A DNA stretch of 64,000 nt from Bactericera cockerelli. Its lineage: Eukaryota; Arthropoda; Insecta; Hemiptera; Triozidae. The stretch is from contig CM044958.1 in the NCBI GenBank assembly GCA_024516035.1, positions 22,900,108 to 22,964,107 of the forward strand, written 5' to 3'. A model generated the notes under the pieces. The model had not been told where the DNA came from. It did not search any database and saw only the letters and a program-made list of their open reading frames with translations. Shown in pieces: positions 58,901-64,000 of the stretch (its first letter is position 1; the number at the start of each line of letters is the position of its first letter). Made by a program: the position numbers and the translations under genes.

Positions 58901-61900
58901 GTATATTTCAGTAGCTACTAGTAAGTGGGAATATTTGTCCAAGCAGGATTATATACGTGTAGGGACGTCTTTGTAAATTTGAAAAGATTCAATAATAAAT
59001 ACATAACTCACATGTAGGAGCCTAGCGATTCTCCCTTGGCCCTGAGTGGTATGGCAGGGATAGGTTTACGTCTCTGCAGGAACTCACTAATAGAAGTAGG
59101 TTTGGGCAGGAAGTAGGGAAGGCTCACATTGCTTTCTCGAATTAGTCGCTGAGTTTCAGCGTGGATCTTCTCTAAGGCTTCCGCTGAGGATTTGCGCTGA
59201 GCCTGATGTGGAAGCAGAGGACGTAAGAAATAATGGCACCACAAATAAGACAGAAGCAGAAGAAAAATATGTAATGATATCATGGCGCGACCCCATTGAA
59301 ATCTATTGAAATTTCGGCGGTTCTCAATTTTTAGTCTATATACTTTGCTTGTCTTGGTGCAAGTTATTGTGAGGACTAATTGCGTAGGATAGCTTTGATG
59401 TAAGCTGCAACTAGAGAGGTATCACAAGAGATATTAATAAAAATACCAGCTGAAAGTTAAAAGCCAACCTTGTAAATATATGTTACCCATTAAAATATTG
59501 TGGTGATTGGTCATCTAGATGTTCTAGATCTTTATTCTATAATGATCACATAGCTGAATAAGATAAAGGAATTTGTAGTGACAACATGGTTTAGCTAAGA
59601 CATGGGGCTCATGTCTTTGAATATCTAAGTCATGGGTTTATTTTCAGGTAAATATATCGGACTAAATATTCAATTATTCACCCTTACAATGGCTAATTTA
59701 ATTATATGTGCTAATATTACATTTGAGCATCCTATCTGTTTAAATAAGTTTTTTTTTTTAAGTTATCATATTTGTGATAATCACTTTCGTGATGTCACAA
59801 CTACTCTAACTCGCTTTACTAAATCTACTCCGAAACTGGGACTTGAACCACCGACCTCCAGGTTACAAGTCCGCCGCCTTATCGATCGATATAAACGTTT
59901 AAAGTGAAATTCTACATAATTATGTGTTCCACAGGATATCCAGTATCCAGATTACTCACAGGCTTTTCATGAGGTTTCTTCTTGGTTTTTACTTTGTTCT
60001 TTCCTTTGCCAGGAGCCTCAACAGGTGTTTCATCTGGACTCACATTAGCTCTCTCTTCTTCAGAGCTTTCTGCATCATACAAGTCCTTGTTTGTGAAATG
60101 ATTTTCTGGTATCTATAAAATGTAGGATTTAAAAAATATTAAAATTTTCTAATGGAAAAACTATATCACCATTGATAATACTGTCACCATTGATGATACT
60201 GTTGGAAGACATAAGCAGGAATCACACCCAGCTTACAATGCAAACTAAGAAAGCTAACAACTCTTTTATGGTCACTCTAAGATGGCTATTGTAACTCAAA
60301 ATTGAATTTTGATAAAAAGTAACAATGGACATTTTTCAAAAATCAGTGGTTTGATCAAAAACTGCTAAAAAGATTTTGATTAAATTTGAAACAAGTAAAA
60401 TAAATGGCATTTTTGGTCCAAAAATATTAACCATATGTCTGAGAAAAATCTCACAACCATGATATAGCCCTTAAAATGGTTTGATCTTTAGTACATGGGT
60501 CTTAGGACTAAGTTTTTTTACAAAAGTTTAAAAGTTAATATTTTAAAACTATTACCTTGTTATCTGAGTTTTTTCCAGCATCAGATAAAGCAGAATCATC
60601 AGATTCATTTTGATGACCCTGGAACAATTGAAAGATACCAATTCATAATATTACCTCAAGTAAGACTATATTTTTTACTTTGAGTGCGTGATCAGATCAG
60701 TGGTTAAGTAATTCCTAGCCATGTGGAAGGATGGAACAATAAAACATGTATTCCAAATTTGATTACAGTTGTTTGAAGGATTACCTTCTGGTGCAATAGT
60801 GTTGACCCAGCACCTAAATGAGAAGTATTGGGTCACTTCTCGCCCATCAGAGGGGAGGCATACTATGGGATGGGCAAGCTACAAAATAGACCACAAGAAT
60901 ATACAGAGGCTTCTTCTTCATGGTTACGAAATAAAGAAGGCTGTGAAACACTCATATTTTTTTTAATTTATAAAAAAAAAAAAATATTTTTTTAAAAATT
61001 AAAAAGTTTTGTACATAGGTTTAACAGATTATTTAAAAATTTATAATAATAATTTTATAATAATTCAAAACCATTACCTTATTGTATGAGTTTTCCTCAG
61101 TATCAGATAGAGAAGAATCATCAGATCCATTATGATTACCCTGCAACATTTGAAAGATACCAATTCATAAATGCAGGAATTTTTCTGTTCTGTATTTGGA
61201 TGTTCAGGATCCACTCATACCTCGTGAGGAAAAATGAGTACTTACTTGTATGAGTAACGACCAGTGACAGCATTACAGAGTAAAAAGAAATTGATGTATT
61301 AGAATTCGAAAAGAGAAGGAGTCTCTAAGTAATGTTGCGCTACCCACAAAAATTGTGAAGAGGCCTTGTGCTTCACCACAAATAAAATTATACATACATA
61401 TTTCTAAATAAAAACTATATTTCTACTCAAGACAGGCTTTAAAACTTCTTCTTATACAAGAATGGTCTTAGAATCCCTATGATATGAATTTTGAGTCTGG
61501 CAAGTGGACAATATGAGAGAGAATTTTAATATAGCTGGTAATTTGTATTTTTACTAGAGGACTATAAACAGAAAACAGACAAGTCAACCCTAAGAAGCTG
61601 GGCTAGCCTGCAATTTCTCAAGTGGCTCTCACAATGGTTGCAATCATGAGAATATGTGGTTGAGATGAAGACAACTAAAGTTTGCTGAAAGCCATTGCCC
61701 CAGCTGTAGCAATGCTGGTAACAACAACAACATGAATTGAAAAATACTTTCAATTTAGTCCTTAAGTTGGTCCTGTGGGCTACAACAAGTAAACACAATA
61801 ATTTAAAGCATTATTAGTTTTTCAAGGTATCTACTGGATTCTTATTTTAGATCTTAGTATAGTAAGGTATGTAAAGAACCCTTTGGATTATTTCTTATAC

Positions 61901-62508
61901 TATGTGTAATCTCATTATAACACATTTACAAAAAATTAGAAAGACCATACAAAATCCCAAGAGTAAATAAATGACCTTTTGCTATTTGGAACTTGAAGAC
62001 CTACCTTTGACTTTTTCTTGGTATTAATTTTTTTAGGGACATCTTTTGATTTCTTTTTGTGCAATTTATTGAAAAGAATATCTTTAAATTTCTGCTTGGA
62101 TGGTACAATTCTTTTAGAATGAACAACATCTTCATCACTTGCTGAGTCAGAGTCATTAACTTTTAATTTATCAGTTCTATCATTTTTGGAAATAAGAGAT
62201 GATTCTTCTGCACTACTCTCACTATCCTTAGTCTTCTCTTGTGTTGTGGTCTCATCTTCTGAATCACTTTCAACTCTTATAATTCTCTTTTTCTTTTTGT
62301 TAACCTTTGGTTTTGAACTATCACTTTCATTCTCCTCATTCTCACTGTCTACATCATCATTATTGGTTGTCCCAGTAAAAGTTTTGTCAAGTGATGCATT
62401 GTCTTCCTCACTATCAGAAAGCAGTAGTCTATTTTTTGCCTTTCTTGCTTGAAATGGAGTGTCTTCATCTGATTCATTACTTTGTGTCATATCATCAATA
62501 GGGGACAT
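34486..62508 (-). CDS. CLSPN: Claspin, ATR-CHK1 checkpoint adaptor
   Basis: Claspin rides with the replisome and, once phosphorylated, presents CHK1 to ATR. Coding exons: 62005-62508, 61078-61140, 60556-60618, 59960-60112, 59012-59202, 57673-58610, 56703-57003, 54763-55001, 53751-54017, 53201-53314, 52514-52620, 51875-52013, 50929-51072, 49849-50039, 47584-47704, 43642-43757, 42080-42288, 39633-39754, 38611-38753, 37317-37493, 35808-36023, 34486-34602. All are GT-AG and in phase, giving 1,544 residues (human 1,339). Landmarks: EALEKIHAETQRLIRESN, SMDKASGNGEDTLLRRQVTL, QTVSIN, KPGAKLVRLKEELDREM, long acidic tracts, CHK1-binding-like GLCSGAFSSQ, LGKIHMRKQVLDDDNREVR with DGELHSEGPGRQRQFKWSNI, GNFVFSALEAPDP and the end SVLSKLMQASDF. 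The acceptor directly before the start (AAACCAAAAGTAAAATG) implies a 5' leader exon. A six-base alternative acceptor (52019 or 52013) would add NQ. Confidence 0.96.
35483..35735 (-). repeat. SINE family F (5S-headed), near full length
   Basis: T-rich end, 'ttttaccctccattcgcagg', 'cccagcctgagtggggccgg', then the inverted 5S head with 'ggtcacccatccaagtctta', 'gtcgcttaacttcggtg' and 'gggaaccggtgttg'. It lies in the intron before the penultimate Claspin exon's donor. Confidence 0.88.
36160..36330 (-). repeat. Dispersed repeat family R
   Basis: 'ggagtcgaccagcattgtct' and 'accatcgttcacgatgacgc' match 19600-19765 inverted. A 25-base direct repeat, 'caggactcaaccatgagata' and on, lies on both sides (36121 and 36337), as if a target duplication. 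Confidence 0.65.
36993..37300 (+). repeat. SINE family B, full length, ending at a Claspin splice site
   Basis: Head 'gcgcgcgattagctcagtgg', B box 'cccgggttcgatcccccgtg', body 'cgcccatcagaggggaggca', tail 'ggctgtgaaagactcatc' then A/TA-rich sequence. The tail runs to within about 15 bases of the Claspin exon ending at 37317, whose minus-strand donor is GTAGAA. Confidence 0.92.
37519..37640. repeat. ~31-bp tandem repeat next to a Claspin acceptor
   Basis: Four copies of 'aaaattcagttttttttaaa' plus 'ggttttaaagg', starting about 25 bases upstream (minus strand) of the exon at 37493. Confidence 0.9.
37646..37800. repeat. ~150-bp near-perfect inverted repeat in a Claspin intron
   Basis: 'tttcaaaattaatttcgttt' on the left is matched by its reverse complement at the right, with inner copies of 'ggttaatgtacctataagat' folding on themselves. 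No TIR or target duplication of a known family is evident. Confidence 0.85.
38019..38310. mobile_element. Candidate 292-bp MITE with CCCATTGCCTAC ends
   Basis: CCCATTGCCTAC at 38019 and GTAGGCAATGGG at 38310 are exact inverted termini. Inside are several 'gcatatatgcaagaca'-type motifs. No clear target duplication was found. Confidence 0.55.
38394..38610 (+). repeat. SINE family A abutting a Claspin exon
   Basis: Head 'gtcccgttagctcagtggta', body with an internal 35-base duplication around 'gctggaataatgggacttta', tail 'aaggcgatattattattac'. The tail ends exactly at the exon border 38611, so the minus-strand splice donor GTAATAATAATATCGCC is SINE sequence. Confidence 0.92.
38765..38885 (-). 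mobile_element. Retroelement 3' fragment (AATAAAACTTGAT type)
   Basis: 'gagaatgccgtaggcattag' and 'taaataaaacttgattc' recur at 7635-7740 and 45760-45860 in various orientations. Confidence 0.5.
38888..39101 (-). repeat. SINE family E, 5'-truncated
   Basis: 'ctctgtcttatcccgcttaa', 'ggatgcccttcctaacgcc' and 'ttaccctccattcgctggga' match 12226-12450, stopping in the shared body. Confidence 0.85.
39250..39365 (+). repeat. Degenerate SINE family C
   Basis: 'ttaaccgtggc', 'gaggtccattcataacacgt' and 'aactgagtagctgttt' keep the family-C order seen at 11384-11646. Confidence 0.5.
39470..39611 (+). repeat. SINE family D, near a Claspin splice site
   Basis: 'aaccgacctcagtagcttga', B box 'gtggttcaagtcccggtttc', tail 'agtgattaacacaaatatga'. 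It ends about 20 bases from the Claspin donor at 39631-39632. Confidence 0.85.
40166..41296 (+). mobile_element. hAT-type transposon with a decayed transposase
   Basis: Exact 8-bp duplication GTAATAAC (40158-40165, 41297-41304) around inverted ends TAGAGACCGGA and TCCGGTCTCTA. A plus-strand open stretch (about 40400-40783) ends in PLTSVDVERSFSTYKN, the hAT dimerisation-region signature. The frame then breaks, and a following frame reads NFDLTMENIEKYIIVNYN. Both flanks carry repeated 'gcatattttc' motifs. A direct repeat of about 104 bases occurs twice at 40903-41095. It lies in a Claspin intron. Confidence 0.9.
40400..40855 (+). pseudogene. hAT transposase C-terminal remnant, frameshifted
   Basis: The remnant covers the last 130-150 residues, including the conserved LTSVDVERSFS block before the frame break near 40775. 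The N-terminal BED finger and catalytic region are absent, so it cannot be active. Confidence 0.8.
41322..41376 (-). repeat. SINE family A, 3' fragment
   Basis: 'aataatatcgccttgtttat' and 'actgcccgattggaactatt'. Confidence 0.75.
41520..41695 (-). repeat. SINE family E, body fragment
   Basis: 'ttaccctccattcgctggga', 'taccagctacccacattaac' and 'cccagcctgggtagggccgg' of the shared body, inverted. Confidence 0.85.
41766..41935 (-). mobile_element. Non-LTR retrotransposon 3' end, diverged
   Basis: 'gaaactctttattagtagaa' through 'gggcggggttatttcctatg', matching the layout of 26490-26655. Confidence 0.55.
41935..42070. repeat. CCACCCAACCCTTTCTT minisatellite next to a Claspin donor
   Basis: Seven or eight imperfect copies of an 18-base unit 'ttccacccaaccctttc' lie immediately downstream (minus strand) of the donor at 42078-42079. 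Confidence 0.9.
42347..42695 (+). repeat. SINE family E, full length
   Basis: Head 'ctccgtggcgtaatggttgt', B box 'gagttcaactcccggctggg', shared body 'ggctgggtgaggtcaatgtg' and 'cgaatggagggtaaaacccc', 'gttaggaagggcatccagcc', hairpin 'cctcaaccatgaggttg', tail with AAG repeats. This is the clearest copy. Confidence 0.93.
42696..42879 (-). repeat. SINE family A, nearly complete
   Basis: 'tttatactgccgattaggga' to 'gccgcctttaccactgagct', inverted, joined directly to the AAG tail of the preceding SINE. A 38-base family-A tail fragment is at 42301-42338. Confidence 0.85.
43191..43314. mobile_element. Short palindromic MITE (GGAATTAATAGAC ends)
   Basis: Ends 'gtgaaattaatagac' and 'gtctattaattccgc' are inverted. 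The same element, better preserved, is at 51733-51866, and a diverged one is around 63235-63385. Confidence 0.65.
44825..44897 (+). tRNA. trnK-UUU: tRNA-Lys (anticodon TTT)
   Basis: The acceptor stem GCCCGGA/TTCGGGC closes fully with one G-T pair. The D arm is TAGCTCAGTCGGTAGAGCA, the anticodon arm TTAGG-CTTTTAA-CCTAA with TTT at the decoding position, and the T arm GGGTTCGAGCCCC is intact. No intron; discriminator G; a run of seven T follows within 6 bases as the Pol III terminator. It lies antisense in a Claspin intron. Unlike the SINE heads, it has no SINE body after it. Confidence 0.95.
45345..45605 (-). repeat. SINE family B fragment joined to a shared-body fragment
   Basis: 45345-45530 is the inverted family-B 3' half ('gagtgtttcagagccgtttt' to 'gagcgcaccggaaggc'). 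At 45535-45605 a plus-strand piece of the E/F body follows ('ccagcgaatggagggtaaaa', 'gttggaagcgacgttaaaaa'). Confidence 0.8.
45720..45760 (+). repeat. Poly(A) run of about 40 bases
   Basis: An uninterrupted A tract, probably a retroelement tail. The following 45760-45860 carries the AATAAAACTTGAT-type 3' fragment. Confidence 0.85.
45869..47538. mobile_element. Fold-back element with ~390-bp inverted arms (CAGGGTGTCCCGTATAC)
   Basis: TATA flanks both ends. Arms 45869-46255 and 47148-47538 are inverted copies, including 'gagggtaggttcagcccacc' and 'ttgcaattctgcgtatcact'. The interior holds a SINE-C scrap ('cgtgaggaaaaatgagag') and a retroelement 3' piece near 46730-46870. No transposase. Confidence 0.88.
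48335..48480 (-). repeat. Interspersed repeat family H
   Basis: Inverted match to 4200-4355: 'ttgttgtagccagcttg' and 'gagtgatggtctccagcc'. Confidence 0.5.
48797..49015 (-). repeat. SINE family F (5S-headed)
   Basis: 'ttcaactgtatggttatatc', 'ctacccacattaacctcacc', then inverted 5S marks 'gtcacgaatccaagtattcc' and 'cgttgctaaacatcagtg'. Confidence 0.75.
49042..49650 (+). pseudogene. Non-LTR retrotransposon C-terminus and 3' tail
   Basis: 49042-49340 reads about 100 residues typical of the region after the reverse transcriptase: LQWSKVEDRRKLLTLFLLYK, then SSRETRSHHL, and SSSIALWNSIPTPILNCKSF. A T-rich 3'UTR, AATAAA (around 49555) and an ACTTAT-repeat tail follow. It is 5'-truncated, as usual for LINE insertions. 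Claspin intron. Confidence 0.8.
49694..49771 (+). repeat. SINE family B, 3' end only
   Basis: 'cacagaccacaagcgtctac' to 'ggctgtgaaacactcatctt'. It lies 78 bases from a Claspin donor. Confidence 0.85.
50234..50481 (+). mobile_element. Helitron-like element, ~250 bp
   Basis: 5' TCTCTATATATAAAAC after A, and 3' CTAG before T, preceded by a 6-bp hairpin GCCCGT...ACGGGC about 10 bases from the end: the arrangement of Helitron termini. No coding sequence. Claspin intron. Confidence 0.6.
51249..51460 (+). repeat. SINE family A, full length
   Basis: 'gtcccggtagctcagtggta' to 'aaggcgatattattatt'. A degenerate inverted copy follows at about 51590-51690. Confidence 0.9.
51733..51866. mobile_element. 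Short palindromic MITE (GGGCGGAATTAATAGAC ends)
   Basis: 'agggcggaattaatagac' and 'gtctattaattccgccct' are exact inverted termini. The right end is 9 bases from the Claspin donor at 51873-51874. Confidence 0.75.
52305..52430 (-). repeat. Degenerate SINE family D
   Basis: 'actagggacttgaactacca' and 'cgatcgagctac' are the inverted B-box and head region. Confidence 0.5.
52676..53055 (-). repeat. SINE family A followed by SINE family F fragment
   Basis: 52676-52879 is an inverted family-A copy ('tatcgccttatttatactgc' to 'ccactgagctactgggacag'). 52884-53055 is an inverted family-F body ('gttttaccctccattcgccg') with part of the 5S head ('aatggtcatccatcca'). Confidence 0.85.
53366..53659. mobile_element. 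piggyBac-type MITE (TTAA, ATTGCGTACC ends)
   Basis: TTAA at 53366-53369 and 53656-53659. Ends CTCATTGCGTACCGAG and CTTGGTACGGAATAGG are imperfect inverted repeats. Confidence 0.7.
55027..56345. repeat. Alternating inverted repeat A-B-A'-B'
   Basis: A (about 55029-55365) contains 'tttgacctacccaggttttc' and 'ccgcaagcgccgcttctttg'. B (about 55380-55655) contains 'ggagtcgaattccgccactg'. A' (about 55670-56030) and B' (about 56045-56345) are the reverse complements of A and B in the same order. A carries a TG-rich tract where A' carries a 13- to 15-copy (CAGA)n. It starts about 25 bases from the Claspin acceptor at 55002-55003. Confidence 0.85.
56348..56480 (-). repeat. SINE family D
   Basis: 'accgggacttgaaccaccga' to 'atcaagctactgaggttggt', inverted. 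Confidence 0.8.
57088..57296 (-). repeat. SINE family A, full length
   Basis: 'tatcgccttatttatactgc' to 'gagctaccaggaca', inverted (sense with Claspin transcription). Confidence 0.9.
57776..57943 (-). other. N/Q-rich heptad repeats coded in the largest Claspin exon
   Basis: About eight consecutive 7-residue units such as LNDNQQK, LNENQQR and LDNNQKV, with Leu (last unit Ala) at each seventh position, around residues 548-603. A 21-base coding repeat has evidently expanded here. I know of no counterpart in human Claspin. Confidence 0.85.
59757..59892 (-). repeat. SINE family D
   Basis: 'gggacttgaaccaccgacct' and 'ccgccgccttatcgatc', inverted. It ends about 68 bases from the Claspin exon at 59960. 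Confidence 0.85.
60556..61140 (-). other. Twin 63-bp Claspin exons
   Basis: Exons 61078-61140 and 60556-60618 encode GNHNGSDDSSLSDTEENSYN and GHQNESDDSALSDAGKNSDN, each followed by K. Length, phase and flanking intron bases ('ttgaaagataccaattcata') are shared, so the exon and its junctions were duplicated. Each has SDS/SDD acidic Ser motifs of the casein-kinase-2 type. Confidence 0.9.
60679..60962 (+). repeat. SINE family B, diverged head
   Basis: 'gtgatcagatcagtggttaa', 'gttgacccagcacctaaatg', 'cgcccatcagaggggaggca', 'ggctgtgaaacactcat'. It lies between the twin Claspin exons. Confidence 0.88.
61168..61370 (+). repeat. SINE family C, 5'-truncated
   Basis: 'tttttctgttctgtatttgg', 'actcatacctcgtgaggaaa', 'gctacccacaaaaattgtga'. 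A family-H piece ('agctgtagcaatgctggta') follows near 61700. Confidence 0.75.
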
Positions 62509-62967
62509 TTTACTTTTGGTTTCTGAAATTTAAAGAAAAAAAATCGATGACATTTTTTTATTTCCTTTATTTTAAGAAAAAATAAAAATAAAGGAATACT
62601 GAAATTTGCACAAGTTACCAACAATAACTTCATCCTGAATGAGTGGCTATGGACATACTAATTACACATGTTCATTACATAGACATTAAAAAAATTGGCA
62701 ATTCAAATGCACTAATTCTTGTACCCAGGCAGCACTCTGGAGAAATACAACTGTAATAATCTAAGGTACCTATTGGTTACCTTGTGTTTTCACAGTAGAC
62801 TGTGATTGTTATATCCTTGTTTGTCTTCACCAGCCTAAGAGACCAACATACCAGTATGAATATACTCCAGATCCCTTAAGGCCAAATTAAAAAATAGAAT
62901 TACAAGGATAAGCTGATGGTTAGACCATCTCTCAAGTCAGTTTTCAACCATCACAGTGCACTGTAGT

Positions 62968-63180
62968 CTAACTTGAGGAATAGTCTGGCTTTTTACTTTT
63001 TTGGTTGTAATCCCATTTTATAATTTGGCCCTTGAGGTTCTGTGTCTCAGTTGTCTCACTACTGCATCTGAGTGAGGGCTGAGCTGCCAAATCAATGTAT
63101 TTTTGAGGTGGTGGCTTTCCCTGATGCAAGATAGAAGTCTTGCTTCCTGGGTTCCCAGTAACAGTAGGTATTTGACTCAT
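62968..63180 (-). CDS. Unassigned 70-codon open frame upstream of Claspin
   Basis: It starts MSQIPTVTGNPGSKTSILHQ and contains KWDYNQKSKKPDYSSS before the stop. The codons are varied and the frame looks protein-like, but I recognise no family and it does not resemble a Claspin N-terminus. It may be a first exon of another gene, a retroposed fragment, or chance. Confidence 0.25.
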   Translation of the reverse strand: MSQIPTVTGNPGSKTSILHQGKPPPQKYIDLAAQPSLRCSSETTETQNLKGQIIKWDYNQKSKKPDYSSS

Positions 63181-63234
63181 GGACGCATAAATTTGTTCAA
63201 CTCAAGATAGGTAAAGTTCCCTCAATGTTATAAT

Positions 63235-64000
63235 TATTATCTCAGTGCAAAATCCCGACGGTTGTCCCTAAATTAGTTCTAGTGACGTTCAAAAATACGG
63301 GCCTAAGTCTCAGATAGTGTATTGTCTTATATGGGAAAAAACCTAAGAACTGACTTGTTATCGATTTTGTCTATTGACTTTGATCATAGATTCTTTTGAT
63401 TGCAAGTGCTGCATGGAATACCTGAAATGTAAATGTAAATTAGGGTACCATTTTCTTACCTTACTATGATTGTAAATATGTCACAGAATAAAGAATTTAT
63501 CTAGTAACTATACATAACTTTAGTCAAATTAATGGCACTAACAAATTAATAAATAAACTATTAATTAAACTTCCACTTTTCATTATCAATTATTCACAAA
63601 TAAAACAAAAACACTTTTTATCTTGAGATTCTTGAGTTCGCGGGATTTTTTTGTTTATTATACCAAGGAGGTTATTACTAAAGAAAGGGACACGGCCCTC
63701 TTGAGGGTGCGGCGTCACACAACACAAGTTCACACAGCATAATGGTCTTTCAGCATAAAAATAATATCGGTAATGGAATTCACATTTTAAAAATCGTGTT
63801 CTTACTAAACAATCAAACTCAGCACAACGGATACCTACATAGAATAATTTCATACGGCATAATGAACGCACAGCATAATAAATCGATTAATTGAAAAAAA
63901 CTTCATTGTATAGACTATTATGGATGTAGGGGAAGTAGACAAATGCACATGTTGTATGGATGTCATTTGAACTCAAGATTAAAAAACACTGCCAATTATG
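63235..64000. other. Right-end intergenic DNA
   Basis: A diverged copy of the GGAATTAATAGAC MITE is near 63235-63385. At 63720-63880 short motifs 'acagcataatg' recur, suggesting another repeat. No gene is supported. The Claspin promoter should lie between 62510 and here. Confidence 0.4.

Noticed and set aside
1..64000. CRISPR array, operon or prokaryotic features
   Set aside because: Introns, polyadenylation signals, SINEs and nuclear tRNA structure show animal nuclear DNA; the tandem arrays lack spacer variation.

Overview
The window is eukaryotic nuclear DNA: AT-rich, intron-rich and crowded with transposons. Protein similarity and the mix of repeats (mariner, piggyBac-type, hAT, Helitron-like, tRNA- and 5S-derived SINEs) point to an arthropod, probably an insect. 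The hAT transposase remnant is of a kind I associate with hemipterans, but the order cannot be settled from this sequence.

Four protein genes can be assembled exon by exon from GT-AG sites and reading phase. (1) 763-4059, minus: the N-terminal part of the CAAX prenyl protease STE24/ZMPSTE24; its catalytic exons lie off the left edge. (2) 8737-20944, plus: a ZCWPW1-type histone-mark reader with an SQ-rich N-terminus, a CW zinc finger and a PWWP domain, interrupted by two one-base frame breaks in identical CCCCTG contexts. (3) 23480-31958, minus: the second-step splicing factor SLU7, nearly complete; one internal exon was not found and the C-terminus is clipped next to a transposon end. (4) 34486-62508, minus: Claspin, the adaptor that brings CHK1 to ATR. 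It has 22 coding exons that join in phase to 1,544 codons plus stop. One intact tRNA-Lys gene (44825-44897, plus) lies inside a Claspin intron.

Most of the remaining sequence is mobile DNA. At least six tRNA-like SINE families and one 5S-rRNA-headed SINE family recur on both strands. The 5S-headed family and one tRNA-headed family share the same body. TTAA-flanked MITEs are at 4.4-5.3, 22.3-23.5, 29.3-30.2 and 53.4 kb. Two hAT-type elements with clear 8-bp target duplications are at 5976-7046 and 40166-41296. There is a long-TIR mariner deletion derivative at 1831-2558, and large fold-back elements at 22.5-23.4, 45.9-47.5 and 55.0-56.3 kb.

These repeats touch the genes closely. SINEs end 0, about 15 and about 20 bases from three Claspin 5' splice sites, and one starts about 20 bases upstream of the last ZCWPW acceptor. 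A TTAA element ends four bases past the SLU7 stop. Exon fragments are duplicated in tandem in ZCWPW and Claspin. SLU7 (splicing), STE24 (prenyl processing), ZCWPW (chromatin reading) and Claspin (replication checkpoint) are neighbours but not a known functional cluster.
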